Of a stretch of 10,563 bases of DNA, positions 1 to 6,880 are shown piece by piece. The notes under the pieces are model-generated. The model did no database searches and was not told the DNA's origin. It saw only the letters and a program-made list of their open reading frames with translations. Location of the stretch: assembly GCA_007120055.1 (NCBI GenBank), contig SKOL01000266.1, positions 1-10,563 of the forward strand, given 5' to 3'. How positions within the stretch are numbered: the stretch's first letter is position 1; each line of letters starts with the position of its first letter. The translations under genes were made by a program, and so were the position numbers. This stretch comes from Anaerobacillus sp. GTDB lineage: Bacteria; Bacillota; Bacilli; Bacillales_H; Anaerobacillaceae.

Positions 1-1168
1 CATTATCGTCAAACGCTTTCTCTAACGTCGCAATTTTCCAAAGAAACTCTAAACCACTAGTTTCTCTCAATCCTTGCTTTAACCAATCTACCGTAGCTTC
101 AGCTGCGGCCTTATCTTTAGCAACGACGATGAGCTTCTTATTTTTAACAAGCGTCGCATAAATTGCAGGGAAAAGAAAATGGCGAATATCATCATACACC
201 GGATCTTCGATAAGCACATCTTTTTCCTCAAGCATATGAAGCAAAAATTCAGTATGACTTTGAGTAAGTGGGATACTTTCTCTCTTTAGGCGCTCGCAAA
301 TCTCTACGTATTGACGTCGTGCATCTGTTGTGATTGTATCGCCATAATTAAAGGACACTCCTAACTGTACTGCGGAAGGAGACGTTAATTGTCCGTTCGT
401 TAAAATCTGTTCTGGCCAAAGGGAACGATAATGGTCATAAAGCTTTTCATACTTTACCTTAGTCGTTCCTTCTGCATCTTTTCCGTAAAAATTCCCTGTT
501 CGATATTGTGGCTTGTTACCGCCTAAAAACCAAGCAACCTCTAACATTAAAATAAGCGACAGTGCTGGATATGTTGGTAAAAATATTGTGATTGCATTTA
601 CACTCGTTACATTAATGCTAACGATATATAAGAAAATAATCGCTAATGGTATAAAACTTGCGTACAAAAACAGCTTTCTCATATAAAACCATTCCGGTTT
701 TAACGTGACATCGCGTAGCCCTTTCTCGTAAGCAACTGCAACGGTAACATCTTTATTTTTTCTCGTAATTGCTTTTTGGCGATACGATTCCGGTAAAAGC
801 TTTATTAACAGTACGACCAAAATATTTTTCCGTTGACCCGCCCCTTTAAATTTCGAACGGATCCAGCGAAACCCTTTGTCACCGACTTTAAAAAACGTTT
901 TTATCGCTAAGAAAACGATAAGGATAAAGGCATTATAAAAAAGGATTAAATAACCTTCTAACACAGGGAATCGCTCAAATAAAAACTCGACGACCGGATT
1001 ATCAAAAATAAAATTAAATTGTAATACGATAATGGTAAACACCATGGCAAGCAGCGGTGCCCACATTTGCTTATAACGCTCTTCTTTTTTATAATTCGCT
1101 ACCCATAGACTTCCAATGATCACTAAGAAACTTATGAACGATATCGCAATTAATCTTATCTCCATCAT
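1..1168 (-). CDS. Multi-span membrane protein with helicase-like cytosolic region, partial (3' end outside window)
   Basis: The frame is open from the ATG at 1168 to the left edge (389 codons) with no stop, so the C-terminus is missing. The ATG overlaps the TGA of the preceding gene (ATGA) and has no strong ribosome binding site, which suggests translational coupling. Five hydrophobic segments are visible: residues about 5-22, 36-54, 72-90, 166-185 and 193-214. A basic stretch lies between the third and fourth. From about residue 217 the protein is soluble. Residues about 310-389 resemble the start of a superfamily 2 helicase core: FLFPAIYATL followed by KKLIVVAKDKAAAEATVDWL is laid out like the post-Walker A helix and motif Ia. 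Where the Walker A loop (GxGKT) should be, the sequence reads EDPVYDDIRH, so ATP binding looks lost. This resemblance is by eye. A membrane partner of the tubulin-like protein is inferred from the operon. Confidence in the gene is high, in the helicase link low. Confidence 0.85.
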   Translation of the reverse strand, partial: MMEIRLIAISFISFLVIIGSLWVANYKKEERYKQMWAPLLAMVFTIIVLQFNFIFDNPVVEFLFERFPVLEGYLILFYNAFILIVFLAIKTFFKVGDKGFRWIRSKFKGAGQRKNILVVLLIKLLPESYRQKAITRKNKDVTVAVAYEKGLRDVTLKPEWFYMRKLFLYASFIPLAIIFLYIVSINVTSVNAITIFLPTYPALSLILMLEVAWFLGGNKPQYRTGNFYGKDAEGTTKVKYEKLYDHYRSLWPEQILTNGQLTSPSAVQLGVSFNYGDTITTDARRQYVEICERLKRESIPLTQSHTEFLLHMLEEKDVLIEDPVYDDIRHFLFPAIYATLVKNKKLIVVAKDKAAAEATVDWLKQGLRETSGLEFLWKIATLEKAFDDN

Positions 1169-3252
1169 AACGGATATACCTGATCTTTATTTAATTTAGG
1201 GTCAAAAGCGTCTTGCACTTTTAACGTTTGGCATTCGAATGGTGAATATATCGGATTATCGACCACATCTTTATCAGGTGAAAACTTTGCTTCAAAAAAC
1301 TCATAAAACCGTTTCACATCCGCCATTTTCACTAACCCTAAATTACTCATAAAGTGTTCACAAGAATCGATAAATTCGTCAATTCGACTTTGGTGATAGC
1401 GATAATAATAGTTTTGTTGCTTTTCCGTTTCGTACTGTTGTTTTACTGTTAAGTATTGCTGTCTGACTCGGTAAAGTTCATAAAGCTTATTTAAATAACG
1501 ATTGTATTTACTATGAGTGGCTTTTTGCTCTTCAAATAAATGATTTCGTTTATTACGCACAGTCTCAAGTAATTTGTTAATCGGCTTTTCCATCTTAACC
1601 TTTAAAATGAATGTGATCATCAAAATCGTTCCAATAAAAATGATCGGAATGAGCGTGTAATCAAGCCAGTTTTCACGAAAATGTGTGGATTGCCAATTTA
1701 GCGTATATAAATGAGGTCCTAGTAAAAATAAAATAGCGAACAAAAGCCCTAAACCAATTTGAAGATTAGTCGGACAAGCCTTCAAGAAAATATTTAGATG
1801 AAAACCTTTTTTCTCAATGAAATTTTTCCATTTTGATTGCTCTTGATTTTCTTTCGGTGCAAGCTCATCCAGTTCGACATAAAGGTTTTCAACTTTAGTT
1901 TCGAGTTCCTCTAAATAATCTTGGATCTCTACTTCTTCTCCTTCAGCGGTCAACGTTCTTCGCTTACTAACGTCTAAACTCTTCCACCCTGCTTTTGCTT
2001 GGTCAACAATTTCCTTTTGTCCACTTTCCAAATGTGCACTAACTGTGTCGACTTCATTTTGCCATTCATCTAAAAATGTCAGTCGCTTTTGCAATTTAAA
2101 CTCAGCATCGGTAGTGTCACCATGTTTTAAAGGATCGGCCGAAAATGGTGGTGCTTTCACTTCCTCAAATTTGTTTTTCTTCACTGTTTGCCTTTCAAAA
2201 ATTTTCGATTCGATTTTAACTTTTGCTGCTTGAAGGCATGAGTAATAGCTTACTAACATTTCTGAAAAATTCTCATTATTTAATACACCTTCTAATTCAC
2301 TAATCGTCCCTTTAGCTATCCGATTGACCATCTCTGTTTCCGTTGCGAGTCTGTTAATGAATAAAGCAACTGCGACAAGTGCGTTCGTTCTTTTCTCAAC
2401 GGTATAGCCTAAAAAATCTTGGCGAACGATCCTCAGTTTTTCAATCACTGCTAATAAAGAATTTTTCTCCTTTAATATAGTTCGTAATTGTTCTGACGGT
2501 TTGTAATTAGCTAAACTTAGTGACAACGTTGGTGAAAGAAGGTTATTTAACCGTTCGACAAAAAGATCATAAATATCATTTAACCATTCTTCACTTAACA
2601 CTTCATGATTATTTTCTTTAGCAAACTCTTTTGCATATTGTTTCTTTTCATCGATGATTTCGTCAAGTACTTGTAACACTCGTTGTTTTTTTTCGTGAAT
2701 CATTTCTAAATATGCGGGGTCAGGCTTTTGTAACAGACCAGCTTTTTTTAGATCGATACCATTTCCCCACACCTCGTCCAATTGATTGAGTTCTTCTTTA
2801 ACAAACATGTTATGCCTAAATGTTATTTTTGAACGATCGGTATAGTAACCAAAATTATCTAATTGCCAAAACGTGTGTGATCCGTCGTCCTCTGGGGCAT
2901 TCGCGCTATCTCGTTTAAGTGGATCAAGGACAATAAAAACAACATTTTCAGGGGTAAACTTTTGCTCTTCAAAAGGTTCTATTAATTTTTTCGATAATAA
3001 TTGATATTGCTTTGTCATAGACATTTGCCCATGTGACATTGTCGGTACGTACATCAGCACAATCACTTGCCAATTAGAAATCCGTTCTTGCGACAAATGA
3101 CGATTAATATCTATATAAAGCTGATCATAGCTTTCTGGTTTTTCTATTTTAAAAAATGAAAGTTGGCCACTAGACCGGCCCTTGTAGAAAAAAGGTTCTA
3201 CAAGGTGCCAATCTTGCGGTTGATCTTGCAATTGAATGACAACTGTATGCAT
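1165..3252 (-). CDS. Coiled-coil protein with two central transmembrane segments, in the tubulin-like operon
   Basis: I do not recognise the family of this 695-residue protein. It starts at the ATG at 3252, preceded by AAGGTGG at a good distance and 13 bp after the upstream stop. The N-terminal ~170 residues look like a globular alpha/beta domain: strands such as NWQVIVLMYVP and NVVFIVLDP alternate with helices, and there is no signal peptide. Residues about 185-470 are charged and helical, typical of coiled coil (for example EKKQRVLQVLDEIIDEKKQ). Two hydrophobic segments, about 499-517 and 532-550, form a hairpin with a 14-residue turn. A second Lys/Glu/Gln/Tyr-rich helical stretch follows to about 625, then a short C-terminal domain. 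With both ends on the same side, cytosolic N- and C-termini are likely. It may link the tubulin-like protein to the membrane; this is inferred from operon position only. Confidence 0.9.
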   Translation of the reverse strand: MHTVVIQLQDQPQDWHLVEPFFYKGRSSGQLSFFKIEKPESYDQLYIDINRHLSQERISNWQVIVLMYVPTMSHGQMSMTKQYQLLSKKLIEPFEEQKFTPENVVFIVLDPLKRDSANAPEDDGSHTFWQLDNFGYYTDRSKITFRHNMFVKEELNQLDEVWGNGIDLKKAGLLQKPDPAYLEMIHEKKQRVLQVLDEIIDEKKQYAKEFAKENNHEVLSEEWLNDIYDLFVERLNNLLSPTLSLSLANYKPSEQLRTILKEKNSLLAVIEKLRIVRQDFLGYTVEKRTNALVAVALFINRLATETEMVNRIAKGTISELEGVLNNENFSEMLVSYYSCLQAAKVKIESKIFERQTVKKNKFEEVKAPPFSADPLKHGDTTDAEFKLQKRLTFLDEWQNEVDTVSAHLESGQKEIVDQAKAGWKSLDVSKRRTLTAEGEEVEIQDYLEELETKVENLYVELDELAPKENQEQSKWKNFIEKKGFHLNIFLKACPTNLQIGLGLLFAILFLLGPHLYTLNWQSTHFRENWLDYTLIPIIFIGTILMITFILKVKMEKPINKLLETVRNKRNHLFEEQKATHSKYNRYLNKLYELYRVRQQYLTVKQQYETEKQQNYYYRYHQSRIDEFIDSCEHFMSNLGLVKMADVKRFYEFFEAKFSPDKDVVDNPIYSPFECQTLKVQDAFDPKLNKDQVYPL

Positions 3253-3265
3253 TTGTCACCCACCT

Positions 3266-6200
3266 TTACACATGTTGCTTTAGTTTATTTAATTTAATAT
3301 CAATCGAATTTCTCCAATTTGAATATTCTGATGTTTGTTGTTCAGTAATTTGACGGAAGCCTGAATTCTCCCAAAGTTCGTTAATAAAGGCAATCGCATC
3401 TTGTTTACTTTGATATTCACGATGTCTACCATAAGCTGTGAAGTAGTAATCTTCAATTTCATCTAAAAGTCTTTGGCGAAGACGGTTAGCAATATCCGGC
3501 AACGTCGCCTCTCCCATACCTTCTGTTTCATATGCGAGAGTAACATCTAAAATGTTCGTAATATTTTCTTTACTCACAGATGAAATTTGTTTAGCTCCTA
3601 AAATAAACTGGTGATCAGTCAACGTTTTGCAACGACGAAGGTCTTGTGATTTTTCTTCTTCTGCGCGTTCGATAATTTCTTCGTAAATCGTCGGGTTATG
3701 GTTAAGTGCATTATGAAGATTAAAAAACTCTTCTGTGACGACTGCGCCACTTTTTAAAATAAGTTTTGAGCCTGTATTCCCATGGTACTGATAAACGAGT
3801 CGTCCTGAATCTCTTACTAATACGATCCAGCCGTATATAATCCCTAATAAAAATGCGCGATCATTTTTCTTCGTATCAAGATCGACTTGTTGAGGATTTA
3901 AATCAGGCATGAATGCTGGCAAGTGCCAACGCTTATCTAAATGTGGTGTTACCGTCGCTTCACCTCTATTTAAACGATCGATTCTTCTTCGATAAGATTC
4001 ATAATACACACCTGGTTGACGCTCGTGAATATTTGAGCTGTCTCCTGAAGAAAACTTGGCAAAGTCTTTTACACTTAAGCCGTAATGAGCTAAGTAACAA
4101 ACAATTTCATATTTAGAAAACGCACTATCACAAACTTCATCCCCTACAAATAATTCATGAGAAAGACTTGCCCCTAAATCATTAAACGTTTCAGTGTGAA
4201 TACCCCAGAACTTTAATTCGCGACTATTATTAATAGAAGGAATGTACGGGCTGGCTAAAAAATCTAGTCCATTGACACGATTTTTAATATATTCTTCAGG
4301 GTCTACCCCCTTAAATTGTGCTTCTCGCCTTAGCGCTTGAACGACCGTAATATCTAAACGATCATGATACCTTGTATTCAACTCTAAGCGACAATGACTT
4401 AAAACATTTTTACGGTATAACTCTTCGACTTTTATTTCCTCTATATAATTACTATATGACTGCTCGTTGCGACGACAATATTGCTGGTAATGGCTTAAAT
4501 AAATTTGCTCACATATATCATCTGGTAGTGAACCTGTGTCAACAGACGAACGCATCGTTTCCCACGTTTTCTCTAAAAATTCCTTTGATGCAAGGACAAA
4601 TTCTTTCGTTTGGTCGTTGTTGTTGTCATATTGAACGCCACGTTTATTGATCTCTTCTAGTAAACTATCTCTCGTATCTTTCAAGTTTTCAAAGAAACGC
4701 TCCCAATCGCGGATCATTGCATCAACCGCTTGCAAAATGGAAGTATAAACGAGTTCAAGTAATAAGCCTTTTTTGTAGTTGTTTAAGGTAGCGAGTTGTC
4801 TAGCTGATTTTGTGACGTATTCTTTCGTAAATTCTTTTAACTCGTTTTTATAAATACTACGGAAGAAACCTTGATTTAAAGCGCGATCTACTCGAGCCAT
4901 GGCTGTTTCAACTGTATCGGTTTCTCTTAAATCAAACGTTTCCTCATAATCATCAATGGCCTTTTTATTTTTATTATTTTCGGTTCGAGAATTTAAAATC
5001 CGTTTCGTAAGTTCCTCACGAATATCATAAAGCATATATCTTGCTGCTACTGGATGGAGTGGTGTCGGTTTTCGTAAAAACCACGTATTTAATTGATACG
5101 CTCTTCCTTCGGTTCCACCGATCGCATCTGCATCTTGGTCAACAATTTGATGAGCAACTGCTGTGCGAAATTCATATACCTTTTTACTAATTTGCTCATA
5201 GTATTGATGTAAATTAGCTTCAACTCTACTAATCTCACGCTTCGTCTGATCTTTAATTTTTAACTTACCATCATCAACACGGCAGTTCGCTTCAAACATT
5301 TTTAACTCCGAATCACTATCTAAAGTTTTTTGAATACGATTATCGACCTCATCTAAAAATAATGTCGCTTTTGCTTCACCTAGTTTTCCATCTTCAAGCT
5401 CTTCTCTTACTTGACGATATGCTTGAACAAATAGCGGGTTAGGTCTCTCTTCATTTACATTATTTTCTAAGTTCCACATATAGCGACGGCCACGATCTGG
5501 GCGCTCACGGTTTATACCTCGTCGCAAATCGACTTCATAGCGACTACGCTCTTCTTCAAAAAGTTCATCTAACTTCAACCATGCTTCATCAAGCCCCATC
5601 GTCGCCCATTTTAATGCGCAGTATTCAACAACATCTTTTTGAGGGTAAGTAAGTGTACTAGCACCAGCTCCACAGTAACGACCTCTACCTTCCGTGGAAA
5701 TAATCTCCAAAATTTGATTATCTTCTTGTGAGAAATGTTTTGCCGATATCGGACTAAACAATTGTAAATATATCGTTCGTGTTACTTGATCAATATATTG
5801 ACCTACCGAACTCAAATGCTGTCCACGTAAATTTTCATAGTCATAAAGGAAGCAAAAGTCAAAAGGAAGCTGACGACCAGTAATGGAATGGGTCGTACGT
5901 CCTTCAATGTCGACTTGGTTCGGGCGATATTCTAAATCGATCGTTACATCAGATTCATTTACTAACTGCCCTGCAGCACTTAAAGTGATCGCATTCAACT
6001 CTTTTAAGCTCGCATAACCATTTGCACGAACGGACTCCCATTCTCTCTTATCTAATGTATTCGTACGAACTAATACATCTGGTAAGAGGAATGCCCCACG
6101 AATAAGGACACTTGAATGACCAAACTTTTTTTCTAGCATTTCTCGTAAATACATTGCTACTTGAAGGAAAATCCCTGATCCGGTCCCCCCTACCATTGAA

Positions 6201-6628
6201 CTAATGATGATCACTCGTACACCGTATGTTAATTGATCGCTATTTACTGGGAAAATAGAATCAATTCCGTCCCATAACGAGTTCATTTTCCCTTCACCCA
6301 TCGCTGCGCGAAAAGCCAATCGAGAAACTGAACGAATTTGTCCAGCGCCTTCAGTCATCGTTTTTTTACGCAAGTGTGGGTTATCCGGAAACCATGTCAA
6401 TAGTTCAGGGTTTTGATGTAAATATTCACCGACAGATTTTCTAGTGCTTGTTTGCGTGATGTTCCCTACTAAATGCTCCATATTTTTAATCGTATTAATA
6501 TCAGTGTCAAAAGCGTGAATAGCAACATTATCTCTACTCTCTGAAGGTATCTTTCCGTATATCGAATTAACGACAGAACTTCCTATACCTCCTAAACCTA
6601 CTAAAATCGTTGGCACATGATTACTCAT
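3266..6628 (-). CDS. Tubulin-like (FtsZ/tubulin superfamily, Tubulin_2 type) protein
   Basis: This large protein (1120 residues) carries an N-terminal GTPase domain of the tubulin/FtsZ superfamily. Visible marks are the Gly-rich first loop GLGGIGSSV (residues 11-19) after the strand PTILV, an acidic FDTD turn (40-43), EGAGQIRSVSR (93-103), and the hallmark phosphate-binding loop GGTGSG (147-152) after the strand VRVIIISSMV. FtsZ is about 380 residues, so some 700 residues lie beyond the GTPase core. They are charged and mostly helical, with no membrane segment, so the protein is cytosolic. I chose the ATG at 6628 because GAGGGG lies 7 nt upstream and the conserved strand begins at once; an in-frame ATG at 6679 would add 17 residues encoded partly by a repeat element. 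It is the first gene of a tight operon with two membrane proteins. In related clusters a tubulin-like protein of this kind accompanies a VWA protein, and a membrane-remodelling role has been proposed. GTP-driven polymerisation is expected but unproven. Confidence 0.93.
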   Translation of the reverse strand: MSNHVPTILVGLGGIGSSVVNSIYGKIPSESRDNVAIHAFDTDINTIKNMEHLVGNITQTSTRKSVGEYLHQNPELLTWFPDNPHLRKKTMTEGAGQIRSVSRLAFRAAMGEGKMNSLWDGIDSIFPVNSDQLTYGVRVIIISSMVGGTGSGIFLQVAMYLREMLEKKFGHSSVLIRGAFLLPDVLVRTNTLDKREWESVRANGYASLKELNAITLSAAGQLVNESDVTIDLEYRPNQVDIEGRTTHSITGRQLPFDFCFLYDYENLRGQHLSSVGQYIDQVTRTIYLQLFSPISAKHFSQEDNQILEIISTEGRGRYCGAGASTLTYPQKDVVEYCALKWATMGLDEAWLKLDELFEEERSRYEVDLRRGINRERPDRGRRYMWNLENNVNEERPNPLFVQAYRQVREELEDGKLGEAKATLFLDEVDNRIQKTLDSDSELKMFEANCRVDDGKLKIKDQTKREISRVEANLHQYYEQISKKVYEFRTAVAHQIVDQDADAIGGTEGRAYQLNTWFLRKPTPLHPVAARYMLYDIREELTKRILNSRTENNKNKKAIDDYEETFDLRETDTVETAMARVDRALNQGFFRSIYKNELKEFTKEYVTKSARQLATLNNYKKGLLLELVYTSILQAVDAMIRDWERFFENLKDTRDSLLEEINKRGVQYDNNNDQTKEFVLASKEFLEKTWETMRSSVDTGSLPDDICEQIYLSHYQQYCRRNEQSYSNYIEEIKVEELYRKNVLSHCRLELNTRYHDRLDITVVQALRREAQFKGVDPEEYIKNRVNGLDFLASPYIPSINNSRELKFWGIHTETFNDLGASLSHELFVGDEVCDSAFSKYEIVCYLAHYGLSVKDFAKFSSGDSSNIHERQPGVYYESYRRRIDRLNRGEATVTPHLDKRWHLPAFMPDLNPQQVDLDTKKNDRAFLLGIIYGWIVLVRDSGRLVYQYHGNTGSKLILKSGAVVTEEFFNLHNALNHNPTIYEEIIERAEEEKSQDLRRCKTLTDHQFILGAKQISSVSKENITNILDVTLAYETEGMGEATLPDIANRLRQRLLDEIEDYYFTAYGRHREYQSKQDAIAFINELWENSGFRQITEQQTSEYSNWRNSIDIKLNKLKQHV

Positions 6629-6635
6629 TATACGT

Positions 6636-6641
6636 CCCCTC
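6636..6641 (-). promoter_or_regulatory. Ribosome binding site fixing the start of the tubulin-like gene
   Basis: On the minus strand GAGGGG lies 7 nt before the ATG at 6628. The longer in-frame alternative start at 6679 has only a weak AGG in front and encodes residues that continue from the terminal repeat of the adjacent element. The shorter start is therefore preferred. Confidence 0.75.
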
Positions 6642-6662
6642 TCTAACGTTAAATTTTTATAG

Positions 6663-6783
6663 GATAGAGTGAATTTCATAATGGCCTAAATTGAGCCGTA
6701 TCAGACTATATGTAGTTGCAGCGGTTTAACGCAACTACATATAGATACTTAATGGCGTTAATATTGAATTATGAAATTCATTA
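6663..6783 (+). mobile_element. MITE-like element, copy 1
   Basis: This non-coding element is about 121 bp long. Perfect 13-bp inverted repeats, TGAATTTCATAAT at 6670-6682 and its complement at 6768-6780, bound a core with a perfect 14-bp stem (6706-6719 with 6731-6744, 11-nt loop). A second copy in opposite orientation lies at 10386-10507, with about 95% identity: I count five substitutions and one indel. Conservation extends 7 bp beyond one terminal repeat (GATAGAG) and 3 bp beyond the other, so exact ends and any target-site duplication are unclear. No transposase is present; mobilisation in trans would be needed. The copy sits between the VWA gene terminator and the tubulin-like gene. Confidence 0.8.
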
Positions 6784-6786
6784 TGT

Positions 6787-6819
6787 AAAAACAGATAGGA
6801 ATAAATTAAGTTCCTACCT
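6787..6819 (-). terminator. Rho-independent terminator of the VWA gene
   Basis: On the minus strand, about 60 bp after the VWA stop, a 9-bp stem (AGGTAGGAA pairing with TTCCTATCT, one G-T pair, 9-nt loop) is followed by G and five T's. It separates the VWA transcript from the tubulin-like operon. A weaker 7-bp AT hairpin (6852-6870) lies between the stop and this terminator. Confidence 0.7.
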
Positions 6820-6880
6820 ATTAAACTAAACGCTTGATTTCTACTAATTGCTTTCTAAAAGTGTTAGAAAATCGTTGCTA

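Noticed and set aside
6629..6679. A longer tubulin-like protein starting at 6679
   Set aside because: The extra 17 residues are encoded partly by the repeat element, the upstream ATG has a poor ribosome binding site, and GAGGGG stands 7 nt before the ATG at 6628.
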